Positions 15,763-24,549 of a stretch of DNA of 50,345 bases are shown here, in pieces. The position numbers and the translations under genes were made by a program. Below the pieces are notes generated by a model. It was not told the origin of the DNA and did no database searches. It saw only the letters and a program-made list of their open reading frames with translations. Location: contig JAFGRB010000192.1 of NCBI GenBank assembly GCA_016935365.1, forward strand, positions 1-50,345, read 5' to 3'. The stretch's first letter is position 1. The number at the start of each line of letters is the position of its first letter. The stretch is from Deltaproteobacteria bacterium. Its GTDB lineage: Bacteria > Myxococcota > B64-G9.

Positions 15763-17633
15763 GGGGAACTCCTCTCGCGATAGGCGTCCACGCCGTACTC
15801 CAGAGGCGGGCCGCCCGCCTCGAAGGCGCCGATGTCGGGCCCCGCGCCCTGGTAGCCGTCGTTGAAGTTGGGGATGACCCGGCCGGCGTCAATCCCGCCG
15901 CAGCTCGCGTTCAGCGGGTAGTAGCCCACGGTCGTGCCGGTCCCGGATGCCGCTTCGTAGTCGAAGGCGATCTGGGCCGAGAGGTCCAGGTAGTCCCACC
16001 AGGTCTCGCCCTGGAGTTCGATCCCGTTGCTCTCGTGGGGCCGGAAGGCGCAGTCGTTTTCGTCGTAGCGGCCGTAGACCATGTCGTGGTCGAGCTCGTT
16101 GGTGCAGCTGTTCGCGTTGTCGCTGAAGACCGTGCCGCGGGTGAAGTGGGTAAAGACGTTGTTCCAGCCGATGTGCTCGAAGGTCTGCCCGCCCTCGGAC
16201 TTGATCCCGCCCCGGGCCCCCAGCCGCAGGACCTGATCGGGCTGGGTCGGGGCCGGGTTGAGATCGGTGTTGTGGAAGACATAGACCCGGCCCCCGTTCC
16301 ACTGCGTCTCGCCGCCGGTCTTGATGTAGGGGCCCCGGTTCCAGTCGTCGGACAGCTCCTGGAGGTGGCTGCGGCGCATCTCGCCGCCCGTGTTCCGCCA
16401 GATGTAGGTGGGGCCGACCGAGACCGGGGCGATGGCGATGTGGGTCTTGGTGTGCTCGATGAAGTTGCCCCAGATGCGGACGTTCCTCCCGCCGCCCTCC
16501 GCCTGGATGCCGTCGTCCCAGCAGTTGGCGACGTAGTTGGCGTAGATGTCGGAGTCGCGGCCCGGGTTGCCGTTCGGGCTGTCGTTGCTCGAGCCCGTCA
16601 AGGCGTCCTGGTAGTAGTGGCCGAGCTCCGAGTACATCTCGTTGTAGCGGATGACCTGATTGCCGGGGCTGTCGTGGAGCCGGATCGCGGACGGGCCGGC
16701 CGGGTGGCCCAGATCCCAGCTCTGGGCCGTGCCGCGCGGGTGGTGGATGCGGTTGCGCTGGATGACGAGGCGCGCGACCTGGCCAGACTCGATCGCCCCG
16801 CCGCCCTGCTCGTCGTGGCCCCAGCCGCTGATGTCGCACTCCTCGATCACGATGTCGTGGGCCGCGCCCCGAAAGAAGATCCCGTGCTCGTCGCCGGCCC
16901 GGAGCGTGAGCCCGCGGATGATCGCGTAGGCCGCGCCGTCTTCGATCTCGATGTCGGCCCGCGCGCTGCCGCCGACGTCGATCGCAGCCGTCTTGCCCGG
17001 TTCGTGGGTGTAGAGGGTGTAGCCTTCGGGGCTGCCCCCGCCGCTGATCACGAGCGCCTCGCTCGCGCTCTCCGGCAGGTAGACGGTCTCGCCGATCGGG
17101 AACGACTCGCTCCAGGTGTCGACGACAAGCGCGGTGCGCTGGGCGGTGCCGGCGAGCTCGAGCTCGATCTGGTAGCGGCTTTCCGGCTCGAGCTGCACGA
17201 TGCTGCCGCGGTACTCGCCGTCCCGGGCGTCGAACCAGAGCGGCAGCGCCTCTCTCCACGCGGAGTCGGCAAACAGCCGGTATCGGACGCGGCAAGCCCG
17301 ATCCGCGGCCCCGCCGGCCGGGGCCCATGTCAGGCCGACGCAGTGGAAGGTGGGCACGGCCTCGGCGTCCGGAGGCGGGGGCAGGTCGCCGCCCTCCGCA
17401 CCGCCGTCCTCCAGGGCGCCGTCGTCTGCGCCGGCGTCCCGCGAGCCGGCGTCTTCCTGGCCAGCGTCGTCTGCGCCGGTGTCCTGCCAGCCGCCGTCCG
17501 TGCCGGCGTCCTCCTGCGCGCTGCCGTCCGCGCCCGCATCCCCGTCGCTCCCGACCGTACCGGAGCAGGCCCCGATCACCATGGCGAGCATCCATGCGAG
17601 CAGGCACCGGCCTGCGAGGAGATCGCGTCTCAT
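15759..17633 (-). CDS. Right-handed parallel beta-helix lipoprotein
   Basis: A 624-residue surface lipoprotein. The signal ends MVIGAC (Cys23) and is followed by a long Asp/Gly/Ala-rich linker with DAGADD-type units to about residue 90. A fibronectin III-like segment follows (about 95-175, ending RYQIELELAGTAQ). Residues about 180-560 show the short stacked strands of pectate-lyase/NosD-type beta-helices (YAIIRGLTLRAG, HDIVIEECDISGWG, RLVIQRNRIHHPRG, NQVIRYNEMYSELG, DIYANYVANCWDDGIQ). Such proteins bind or cleave polysaccharides; I cannot name catalytic residues. The ending GAFEAGGPPLEYG resembles the C-terminal cap of these folds. AGGAGAGAAGG precedes the ATG. It overlaps the Mth938-like gene by ATGA. 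Confidence 0.83.
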   Translation of the reverse strand: MRRDLLAGRCLLAWMLAMVIGACSGTVGSDGDAGADGSAQEDAGTDGGWQDTGADDAGQEDAGSRDAGADDGALEDGGAEGGDLPPPPDAEAVPTFHCVGLTWAPAGGAADRACRVRYRLFADSAWREALPLWFDARDGEYRGSIVQLEPESRYQIELELAGTAQRTALVVDTWSESFPIGETVYLPESASEALVISGGGSPEGYTLYTHEPGKTAAIDVGGSARADIEIEDGAAYAIIRGLTLRAGDEHGIFFRGAAHDIVIEECDISGWGHDEQGGGAIESGQVARLVIQRNRIHHPRGTAQSWDLGHPAGPSAIRLHDSPGNQVIRYNEMYSELGHYYQDALTGSSNDSPNGNPGRDSDIYANYVANCWDDGIQAEGGGRNVRIWGNFIEHTKTHIAIAPVSVGPTYIWRNTGGEMRRSHLQELSDDWNRGPYIKTGGETQWNGGRVYVFHNTDLNPAPTQPDQVLRLGARGGIKSEGGQTFEHIGWNNVFTHFTRGTVFSDNANSCTNELDHDMVYGRYDENDCAFRPHESNGIELQGETWWDYLDLSAQIAFDYEAASGTGTTVGYYPLNASCGGIDAGRVIPNFNDGYQGAGPDIGAFEAGGPPLEYGVDAYRERSSP

Positions 17634-17668
17634 GCCTTCTCTCCTGACATGATCGGTGGAGAGGGAGA

Positions 17669-19213
17669 TTATAGGCTCTCGGGCGCCTCTTTGGCCAGCT
17701 GGCGTTTGAGCCAGATGTTGTAGGCCAGCATGAGCACGGCCGAGCCCAGGCCGATCGCCATGAGCACGGTCCAGCCGAGGGCGTTCTGCCCGGACTCCAG
17801 CTCGAGCAGGCCCAGCGGGCCCTGGAGCGCGGCGTGGTGCAGGGGCCCGGCGGTCGCGGCCGCGGCCAGGGGCTGGCCCAGCTCAGCGCCGAGCTGGGCG
17901 CTGACGCTGCGCAGCGGCGCCCAGAAGATATCCAGGTGGGTCGTTGCGCCCTTGCACATGATCTCGTTGAAGATCAGCGCGCCGATCGGGCCGCCGGACA
18001 GGGCGCCCAGGGCCATGGGCAGGTTGGCGTAGCCCAAGAAGAGCCCCTCCTGGCCCTTGGGGGCCAGCGCACCGATGTACTCGTAGGAGCGGGCCGAGGC
18101 GAAGAGCTCGCCGAAGGCCACCAGCCCGACCGTGGTCATGCCGACCAGCGAGGCGATCGGGAAGACGTGCGCGAAGAGATCGACCGAGCTGCGCACGCCG
18201 CCGTCGCAGAAGAAGAGCGGGCCCAGGTTGGCCAGCATGGACAGGCTGATGATGATGATGCCCACGATGATGGAGTTGATGGGCTTCATCTTGCCGAAGA
18301 AGTGGGTGACGAGCAGCTGGAAGAAGACGATCACGAAGGGGTTCATCGTGGTGTACATGTCGACCGGCGGATCGAACTCCAGCACCCGCTCCCAGTACAT
18401 CGGCAGCACGTTGTAGACCTGGGCGTAGAGGAAGAAGAAGCCCACCGAGGCCAGCAGGAAGAGCGTGAAGCGCGCCGAGCGAAGCACCAGGACCATGTCG
18501 GCCAGGATGCGGCCGATCGGCTTGCGCGGCTTCTTTTCCCCTGCCGGCAGGTCGGCCTCGGGATCGCGGTACAGCAGCAGCACCACGAAGAAGGAGACGA
18601 TGCTGAAGAAGACGCCGACCGCGAAGATGAAGCTCATGTCGAGCTGCTTGCGCACGATGAATGCGATGAAGCGACCCACCAGAGAGCCGATGTTGATGAC
18701 CATGTAGAAGATGGCGAAGGCCAGCGTGGCCCGCCGGCCGGCGGTCTTCTGCACCGTGCCCGAGATGCAGGGCTTGATGACCGAGCCGCCGGCCCCGATC
18801 AGCAGGATGCCGAGGATGACCGCGGCCACGACGTCCCCGCCGGCGCTCACGTCGGGCTGGGTGAGCGGGCCGAGCTCGCCGAAGCCGAGCCAGACCGGCG
18901 CGCCCATGGAGAAGTAGCCGATGGCCAGCAGCACGAAGGCCACCAGGAGCGAGCGGCGAAAGCCGACCTGGTCTGCGATCGTGCCGGAGAGGATCGGCAG
19001 GAAGTAGACCAGGCCCCAGAGCAGGCTGTTGAAGGTGGCCGGCCAGTACTCGCCCAGGCCCAGGCGGCCGAGGTAGATGACCACGAAGGAGGCGACCGCG
19101 TAGTAGGCCGCGCGCTCGAATAGCTCGGTGGTGTTGGCGGTCCAGAAAGAACGGTGGAACTTGGGCTTGCCTCCTTCGGCCGGGCTCGACTCGGGTGCCT
19201 GCGATTCCGTCAT
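17669..19213 (-). CDS. POT/PTR-family MFS transporter
   Basis: A 514-residue inner-membrane protein with about 12 to 14 membrane helices. The N-terminal motif FWTANTTELFERAAYYAV is the family signature (normally ExxERFxYY) that carries the proton-coupling residues; here ELFERAAYY keeps the two Glu, the Arg and the two Tyr. The loop ADQVGFRRSLL is the major-facilitator motif between helices 2 and 3, and YEYIGALAPKGQEGLFLGY is the typical C-terminal-half motif. POT transporters import di- and tripeptides or related compounds with protons. A long loop between helices 3 and 4 (LGFGELGPLTQPDVSAGG) is unusual. GGAGG precedes the ATG. It lies upstream of the beta-helix gene by 35 bp on the same strand and may be co-transcribed. 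Confidence 0.85.
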   Translation of the reverse strand: MTESQAPESSPAEGGKPKFHRSFWTANTTELFERAAYYAVASFVVIYLGRLGLGEYWPATFNSLLWGLVYFLPILSGTIADQVGFRRSLLVAFVLLAIGYFSMGAPVWLGFGELGPLTQPDVSAGGDVVAAVILGILLIGAGGSVIKPCISGTVQKTAGRRATLAFAIFYMVINIGSLVGRFIAFIVRKQLDMSFIFAVGVFFSIVSFFVVLLLYRDPEADLPAGEKKPRKPIGRILADMVLVLRSARFTLFLLASVGFFFLYAQVYNVLPMYWERVLEFDPPVDMYTTMNPFVIVFFQLLVTHFFGKMKPINSIIVGIIIISLSMLANLGPLFFCDGGVRSSVDLFAHVFPIASLVGMTTVGLVAFGELFASARSYEYIGALAPKGQEGLFLGYANLPMALGALSGGPIGALIFNEIMCKGATTHLDIFWAPLRSVSAQLGAELGQPLAAAATAGPLHHAALQGPLGLLELESGQNALGWTVLMAIGLGSAVLMLAYNIWLKRQLAKEAPESL

Positions 19214-19306
19214 GCCTGCCTCCTTCGCTCGGTCCGGCGTTCATACCGCGCGCCATGCGGGCGAGTCAAGCCGCCGCGCAGAGACCAGAATCTCGAGCCC
19301 GTTCGC

Positions 19307-20824
19307 CTATCGGGTGAGCAGACCTAGCGGCGGCACCGACTGGAGCGGCTCCGGCCGCAAGCCGGCTGCCTGAAGGATGGCGTTGGCCGCGAGCAGGCCA
19401 GATGAGGCGGCAGCTTCCATGAGCATGGCCGGAAAGGGGAGCTTGACCCAGTCGCCGGCCAGGAAGAGCCCGGGCAGCTCGGTCTCGACCTCGGGCCGCT
19501 GCGCGTGCAGGCCGGTGTGGAAGGCCGTGAAATCGGTCCGGATCTGCAAATGCTCGTCCAGGATGCGGCAGCCCGCCATCTCGGGAAAGTAGCGCTCGAA
19601 CTCCTCGATGAAGCGATCCCGGATCCGATCCGTGGGCACGTGATCGGGCACCGCATAGGAGTGCAGCTCGTAGATCCCCCCGCCATGGCGCTGCGTCCAT
19701 GCGGCCGAGCTCTTCTCCAGCCGCTCGTAGATCGATACCGAGTCCAGCACCTCGAGCTGGTCGGTGATCACGAAACCGGGCAGATCGCGCTCGATCGCCC
19801 GATCGGTCCAGATGCGCAGCACGGCATAGCGTTCGCCGGAGCGCAGTCCGCCGAGCTGACGGCGCAGTCGCGGGTGAGGACGGGTGAGCTCGGGCGATGC
19901 GTCGGCGATGCGCCTCGTCCCCACCACGTCCGTCGCCAGGATCGCCCGGTCGAAGCGCTCTCCGCAGACGAGGAAACGACCGTCCTGGTAGCCGATCGAC
20001 TCGACCGGTGTTCCTGTGTGAACCCGGGCGCCGTGCTTCGCGAGCTGCGCTTCGATGGGGCCGAGCAGGCTCAGCTCGTAGCTGTCGTCCGGGTAATCGT
20101 AGATAAGGCCTCCGTCGTGGCCGAGGAAGTAGAAGTGGAAGCTCTTGACCAGCTCGGCAAAGGACATCAGCCGCGGCGAGGCGAAGAAGGCCCGGGCAAA
20201 GCTCGAGAAGACCAGCCGCAGGCCGTCCGGCAGGTCGACCGCGCGGGCGAAGTCGTCGAAGGACACGTGATCGAAGCGCCGGAAGGTCCGCTCGGGGTGA
20301 TACTGCAGCAGCGCGATCAGGCGCATGGTGCGCGGGTTGCCGAGCACCTCGCCGAGTGTGAAGACCTTGCGGCGCAGCATGGAGAGGATGTTGAGCACGG
20401 GCGTGTTGGCGATGCCCGCGAAGCTGTACTCGGCTCCATCGAGGGTCAAGATGCGATAGTCCTCGATGGGCCGGAAGCTGTCCGTGATGCCGAGCTTTCG
20501 AAGGAAGCGGTTCAGGTTGTAATAGTGACGGAAGAACGCGTGGAAGCCGTGCTCGACAAAGGCCTGCCCGCCGCCTCGAAGCGCGACCGGCCACGCGCCG
20601 ACTTTTCCGCCCAGGTAGTCCTCTTTCTCGAAGACCGAAACCGAGAAGCCGCGCTCGGCCAGCGTGCAGGCAACGCAGAGACCGGCCAGCCCGGCACCCA
20701 CCACGGCGACCCGACGTTCGTCTCCCTCGAGGCGCAAGGGCAGGGATTCGTCTACTCGATTGACCGGATGGACATAACCACCCAGGCGAGACTCGATCCA
20801 TCGCGCCACGGCCGACCTGCTCAT
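19307..20824 (-). CDS. crtU: Carotenoid desaturase/methyltransferase, isorenieratene synthase type
   Basis: A 505-residue FAD-dependent enzyme. ATG at 20822-20824 is chosen over an upstream TTG because AGGAG lies 7 nt before it. The dinucleotide-binding VAVVGAGLAGL is near residue 39, with EKEDYLGGK after it, and the C-terminal FAD motif is PGLFLAGDWV. HGFHAFFRHYYNL and the SFHFYFLGHDGGLIYDYP segment are typical of CrtU/CruE enzymes, which desaturate and migrate a methyl group on beta-rings to make aromatic phi-type rings. With CrtY next door the expected conversion is beta-carotene to isorenieratene. Being divergent from crtY, it shares a 114-bp promoter region. A more general carotene desaturase is the main alternative. 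Confidence 0.76.
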   Translation of the reverse strand: MSRSAVARWIESRLGGYVHPVNRVDESLPLRLEGDERRVAVVGAGLAGLCVACTLAERGFSVSVFEKEDYLGGKVGAWPVALRGGGQAFVEHGFHAFFRHYYNLNRFLRKLGITDSFRPIEDYRILTLDGAEYSFAGIANTPVLNILSMLRRKVFTLGEVLGNPRTMRLIALLQYHPERTFRRFDHVSFDDFARAVDLPDGLRLVFSSFARAFFASPRLMSFAELVKSFHFYFLGHDGGLIYDYPDDSYELSLLGPIEAQLAKHGARVHTGTPVESIGYQDGRFLVCGERFDRAILATDVVGTRRIADASPELTRPHPRLRRQLGGLRSGERYAVLRIWTDRAIERDLPGFVITDQLEVLDSVSIYERLEKSSAAWTQRHGGGIYELHSYAVPDHVPTDRIRDRFIEEFERYFPEMAGCRILDEHLQIRTDFTAFHTGLHAQRPEVETELPGLFLAGDWVKLPFPAMLMEAAASSGLLAANAILQAAGLRPEPLQSVPPLGLLTR

Positions 20825-20906
20825 CGCACTCTCCTGATCCCGATTCTCGTTTGCCGGCAAGCGCTCAGGGGGTGGAAAACCATCCCTGAACGGTTCCGTT
20901 TGCCCT

Positions 20907-20926
20907 TATACTCTCGGACGAGGAGG
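20907..20926 (+). promoter_or_regulatory. -10 box and ribosome binding site of crtY
   Basis: TATACT at 20907-20912 is a near-consensus -10 box, and AGGAGG at 20921-20926 precedes the ATG at 20939 by 12 nt. No recognisable -35 lies 16-18 bp upstream, which suggests an activator or an alternative sigma factor. GAACGGTTC (20888-20896) sits where a -35 or operator would be. Confidence 0.4.
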
Positions 20927-20938
20927 GTAGCAACAGGC

Positions 20939-22111
20939 ATGGCGGACATCCGTGGAGGCGACATCGATGTGCTCTTGGTGGGTGCGGGCTTGCAGAACAG
21001 CCTGCTGGCGACAGCCCTGGCGCATCACCGGCCCGGATTGCGGATCGAGCTGATCGAGGCTCGCCCGGCGATCGGTGTCGAGCACGCCTGGTCGTTCTTC
21101 GAAAGCGACGTGCCGAAAGAATCCTGGCCCTGGCTCGATCAACTGATCGTCAAACGCTGGCCCGCACACGAGCTGCGCTTTCCCGGCTACACCCGCATCA
21201 TCCCGCGGGCGTACTGCACCGTGGGTGGTGCTCGCCTGGCCGAGCGCGTCGAGGAGCTGCCCGGCGTCGCGATCGAGTGTGGCCGCGAGGCAGTCGAGCT
21301 GCGCCCCGGCGAGGTGCTGTGTGCCGACGGTCTGCGTCTGCGCGCTCCCTTGATCATCGATGGGCGCGGACCGTCGAGGCCGCCGATGGAAGGGGCGGCC
21401 TGGCAGAAGTTCTTGGGTCTGGAGCTTCGCCTCGCTCGCCCGTGCACGATAGCGCAGCCGATCGTCATGGACGCCACCGTGGCGCAGGACGACGGGTATC
21501 GATTCGTCTACGTCTTGCCATTCGCAGACGATCGCGTGCTGGTCGAGGATACCTGTTTTTCAGTCTCGCCCGATCTCGATCCGGCTCTGTTCCGCGCCCG
21601 GGCGCTGGCATATGCCGCCAGTCTCGATCTGGAGATCGAGACCTCGATCCGCGAGGAGCAAGGCGTGCTACCCATGCCTTACCGCGAGACCGCGCAGGGC
21701 CTGGATGCCAATCCGCTCCAGCGCGGAGAAGAGAGCGCGTTGCTCCGGGCGGGTTTTCGCGGCGGTTGGTATCACCCGGCCACGGCATACGGCTTTCCGG
21801 TCGCCGTGCGCCTGGCCGATTGCGTCGCGCACCACTTCGGCGCGAATCTGGACACGGGCCTGCGCGAGCTGGCTCTAGAGATCGCGTCCCAGTCCCGCTT
21901 TGCACGCCTGCTCAACCGGATGCTCTTCCAGCTCGTGCCCGCTACTTCGCGCTGGCGGATCTTCGAGCGCTTCTACCGCTTGCCCGAGCCGAGCATCGCG
22001 CGCTTCTACGCCCTGCGGACGACGCTTGCGGATCGCGCTCGGATCCTGGTCGATCATCCCCCTTTCGCATCCTGGTTTCGTCTGCCCGGTGCAGGAGGCG
22101 TGCGCGCATGA
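20939..22111 (+). CDS. crtY: Lycopene beta-cyclase, CrtY type
   Basis: A 390-residue flavin-binding cyclase that closes both ends of lycopene to give beta-carotene. The N-terminal VLLVGAGLQNSLLA is the nucleotide-binding motif in the form typical of CrtY. IEARPAIGVEHAWSFF, VGGARLAERV, IIDGRGPS and FVYVLPFADDRVLVEDT are family blocks; the last holds the catalytic Glu region, and GGWYHPATAYGFPVAVRLAD is the conserved C-terminal block. Length matches the family (about 385). It is followed with a 4-nt ATGA overlap by the DUF2141 lipoprotein, so the two are translationally coupled. It belongs to the carotenoid locus although transcribed opposite to crtE, crtI and crtB. Confidence 0.92.
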   Translation: MADIRGGDIDVLLVGAGLQNSLLATALAHHRPGLRIELIEARPAIGVEHAWSFFESDVPKESWPWLDQLIVKRWPAHELRFPGYTRIIPRAYCTVGGARLAERVEELPGVAIECGREAVELRPGEVLCADGLRLRAPLIIDGRGPSRPPMEGAAWQKFLGLELRLARPCTIAQPIVMDATVAQDDGYRFVYVLPFADDRVLVEDTCFSVSPDLDPALFRARALAYAASLDLEIETSIREEQGVLPMPYRETAQGLDANPLQRGEESALLRAGFRGGWYHPATAYGFPVAVRLADCVAHHFGANLDTGLRELALEIASQSRFARLLNRMLFQLVPATSRWRIFERFYRLPEPSIARFYALRTTLADRARILVDHPPFASWFRLPGAGGVRA

Positions 22112-22575
22112 GGGTCATACTCGCGGCTCTGGCCTGCTTGTTCTGTGGTGCGTGTGCTGTGAAGCAGCCGCACAGGATCGGGCCCGCGGGTGAGGCGAGC
22201 GCGGCCAAGGCCGATCTCGTGGTGCACATCCAGGGCTTCAAGAAGGCAGAGGGAGTCTTTCGGGCCGCATTGTTCGACTCAGCCCGGGGCTTTCCAGGCG
22301 AGCATGAACGGGCGGTCGCGACCCGGGTGGGGCCGGTGCGCGATGATGGCGTGCGCCTGGTCTTCGAGGATCTGCGAGCCGGACAGTACGCGTTGGCCGT
22401 CTTTCACGATCTCGATGATGACGGCAAGCTGGGCACGAGCTGGGTGGGCATCCCGAAAGAGGGCTTCGGGGCGTCGAACAACCCGAGCGGATTGGGGCCG
22501 CCGTCCTTTGATGAGGCTCGTTTCACCTTGGCGCCGCCCGAGCTCGAGATCACGATCGATCTGCGGCATCTGTGA
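22108..22575 (+). CDS. DUF2141 family lipoprotein
   Basis: A 155-residue exported lipoprotein: signal ending FCGAC with lipid-modified Cys16, then a single DUF2141 domain. Signature pieces are GVFRAALFDSARGFPG, LRAGQYALAVFHDLDDDGKLGTS, and PKEGFGASNNP, which matches the family pattern of a Dx(N/D)xD turn followed by PxExxGxSNN. The family is beta-sandwich-like and of unknown function, but it recurs beside carotenoid and lipid genes. The ATG overlaps the crtY stop. Its last 26 bp overlap the convergent isomerase gene (22550-22575). Confidence 0.88.
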   Translation: MRVILAALACLFCGACAVKQPHRIGPAGEASAAKADLVVHIQGFKKAEGVFRAALFDSARGFPGEHERAVATRVGPVRDDGVRLVFEDLRAGQYALAVFHDLDDDGKLGTSWVGIPKEGFGASNNPSGLGPPSFDEARFTLAPPELEITIDLRHL

Positions 22576-23626
22576 GGCCCCGGCTTCGGATCCAGTCGGC
22601 CAGCGGGCCGGTGATCACACGCGGAGCGCGGCGCAGGGCGGCCAGGTCGCCGCAGCCGCACAGAAGCATGACCTGCGCGAGCTCCTCGACGAGTGGTGCG
22701 AGCGCACGCTCCACACCCGCTTCGCCACCGGAGTACCAGGCCTGCAGCAGCGGTGCGGCCAGACCGACCAGGTCGGCCCCCAGCGCGATGGCCCTGGCAG
22801 CGTCCAGGCCGTGACGCACACCGCCCGAGGCGATCACCTTCAGATCCAGCCCCCCCATCTCCGCCACGCTGGCTGCGGTGGGAATGCCCCAGCCGACGAG
22901 CGGGCTCTGTCGGTCGGTCGAATCGCCGCTGCGCTGAAGCTCGGTCGCCACGAAGCAAGTGCCTCCAGCGCCGGCCACGTCTACCCAGCCGACACCCGCG
23001 TTTTGCAGCCGCGCGGCTGTCTCGCGGCTCAGCCCGCAGCCGCACTCCTTGACCATCACGGGGAAGCCGAGTCGTTCGACCAGGCGCGCAATGCCGTCGA
23101 GCGTGCCCGCGAAGCGCCTGTCCCCGCCAGGCTGGACGAGCTCCTGGGCGGTATTGAGGTGGACGCACATGACGTCGGCCTCGAGCCGTTCGAGCAAGGC
23201 CCTCAGTGCGTCGATGTCGACGCGTGCGAGCTGGGCGCCTCCCAGGTTGCCGACCAGCGGCACGCCGGGCGCGGCTCGGCGTACGGCGTATGTATCGATG
23301 CAAGCGGGATCCTCCAGGGCAGGCCGCAAGCTGCCCAGGCCGAAGGCCGCGCCGATGCGCTCGGCACAGCGCGCGAGCGCGCGGTTGATCTCCGCGCCTT
23401 CCTCGGTACCGCCCGTCATCGCGCAGATCATCAAGGGCGAATCCAGCTGGTGTCCGAAGAAAGTGGCGCTCAGATCCAGCGCGTCGAGATCCATCTCTGG
23501 CAGTGCCTGGTGCACGAGTCGGACGCAGTCGAGCCAGGACCCCTCGGGTCCTGTAGGGGGCCTTCGACCGGGTTGGAATGCACGCAGGTGATCTCGCTTG
23601 CGTGTGGAGATGTCATCTTGGCTCAT
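22550..23626 (-). CDS. fni: Isopentenyl-diphosphate delta-isomerase, type 2
   Basis: A 358-residue FMN- and NAD(P)H-dependent isomerase that converts isopentenyl diphosphate to dimethylallyl diphosphate, feeding prenyl chain synthesis. Type 2 features are STRKRDHLRAF at the N-terminus, ICAMTGGTEEGAEIN, HLNTAQELVQPGGDR with the conserved Gln, VKECGCGLS (a variant of the usual VKEVGxG) and IASGGVRHGLDAARAIALGA binding the FMN phosphate. It is the last gene of the minus-strand carotenoid run, 2 bp after crtB; GGCGGAG upstream of the ATG lies within the end of crtB. The 3' end overlaps the DUF2141 gene. Confidence 0.92.
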   Translation of the reverse strand: MSQDDISTRKRDHLRAFQPGRRPPTGPEGSWLDCVRLVHQALPEMDLDALDLSATFFGHQLDSPLMICAMTGGTEEGAEINRALARCAERIGAAFGLGSLRPALEDPACIDTYAVRRAAPGVPLVGNLGGAQLARVDIDALRALLERLEADVMCVHLNTAQELVQPGGDRRFAGTLDGIARLVERLGFPVMVKECGCGLSRETAARLQNAGVGWVDVAGAGGTCFVATELQRSGDSTDRQSPLVGWGIPTAASVAEMGGLDLKVIASGGVRHGLDAARAIALGADLVGLAAPLLQAWYSGGEAGVERALAPLVEELAQVMLLCGCGDLAALRRAPRVITGPLADWIRSRGLTDAADRS

Positions 23627-23628
23627 CG

Positions 23629-24549
23629 TCAGTCTCCGCCGCTCGCCTCGACCAGCGAGGCCGTGGCTGGTCTGGTGGGCTCGTCACAAGGTCTGGGACG
23701 CCACCACAGCGCTCCGCAAGCGCGCAGCAGCAGGCCGAGCTTGCAAAGGCGCGAGGTGTGAGCCCTGGCCGAGATGGAGTCGTAGCCGCTTCGGGCGATC
23801 CGCTTTCCGATGGCCGCATAGACCAAGCGTGCTGCCCGGATGGCGGGGCGGCAGTCGCCCGGCAGCCGGCTGATGCCGGAGTCGGCGCGCACATACAGCT
23901 CTGCTGCCACATCGAGCAAGCGTCGGACGACGCACCCGAGCTCGGGGCTGAAGCGCGGCGCTGCGCGCAGGCGCGCTGTGTCCACGCCTTCGGCCGAGAG
24001 CCAGTCCAGCGGAAGATAGATCCGGCCGGCGCGGGCGTCTTCTCCCACGTCGCGACAGATGTTGGTCATCTGCATGGCCAAGCCGAGATCGCACGCCCGG
24101 GCCAGCACACTTCGGTCGCGCACCCCCATGAGCAGGGCCATCATCACGCCCACGCTGGATGCCACCCGGGCGCAGTATGCTTCGAGCGCTTCCAGATCGC
24201 TGTAGGTCCTGCGCTCCGCGTCCCAGAGGAAGCCCTCGAGCAGCGCCCGCGGCACGCTCTCTGGGATGCATCGAGTGTGGACGACCCGACAGAAGGCCCG
24301 GTCGACTGGATCCGATCTCGGGTGATCTGCGTAGATGGCGTCCAGCCGCGCGTGCAGCTCGGATACGGCGCGCTGCGGATCGCTCCCCATGTCGACCGCG
24401 TCGTCGGCCACCCGGCAAAATGCATAGACAGCCGCGGCCGGCTTGCGCACACGTGCGGGCAGGATGAGCCCGGCCGCAGCAAAGCTCTTCGAGCCGGACT
24501 GCAAGATGCGCTGGCAGTGGCGGAGATCGTCGAGCTCGGAGCTTTTCAC
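23629..24549 (-). CDS. crtB: Phytoene synthase
   Basis: A 306-residue enzyme that condenses two geranylgeranyl diphosphates head to head into phytoene. Both Asp-rich magnesium motifs are present: D49-x3-D53 in YAFCRVADDAVD and D167-x3-D171 in NICRDVGEDARAGRIYLP. RRTYSDLEALEAYCARVASSVG is another family block. Start is GTG at 24547-24549, overlapping the crtI stop by four bases (GTGA), so translation is coupled. Length is normal. It could use C15 substrate (squalene-type) in principle, but the neighbouring crtI, crtE and crtY fix the pathway. Confidence 0.93.
   Translation of the reverse strand: MKSSELDDLRHCQRILQSGSKSFAAAGLILPARVRKPAAAVYAFCRVADDAVDMGSDPQRAVSELHARLDAIYADHPRSDPVDRAFCRVVHTRCIPESVPRALLEGFLWDAERRTYSDLEALEAYCARVASSVGVMMALLMGVRDRSVLARACDLGLAMQMTNICRDVGEDARAGRIYLPLDWLSAEGVDTARLRAAPRFSPELGCVVRRLLDVAAELYVRADSGISRLPGDCRPAIRAARLVYAAIGKRIARSGYDSISARAHTSRLCKLGLLLRACGALWWRPRPCDEPTRPATASLVEASGGD

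Noticed and set aside
16035..17723. Long open frame on the plus strand opposite the beta-helix gene, and similar frames opposite the POT transporter, crtI and the AsnRS/ATPase genes
   Set aside because: They are antisense shadows caused by high GC at third codon positions; their translations are Arg/Gly/Val/Asp-rich and lack motifs, whereas the sense frames have clear family signatures.
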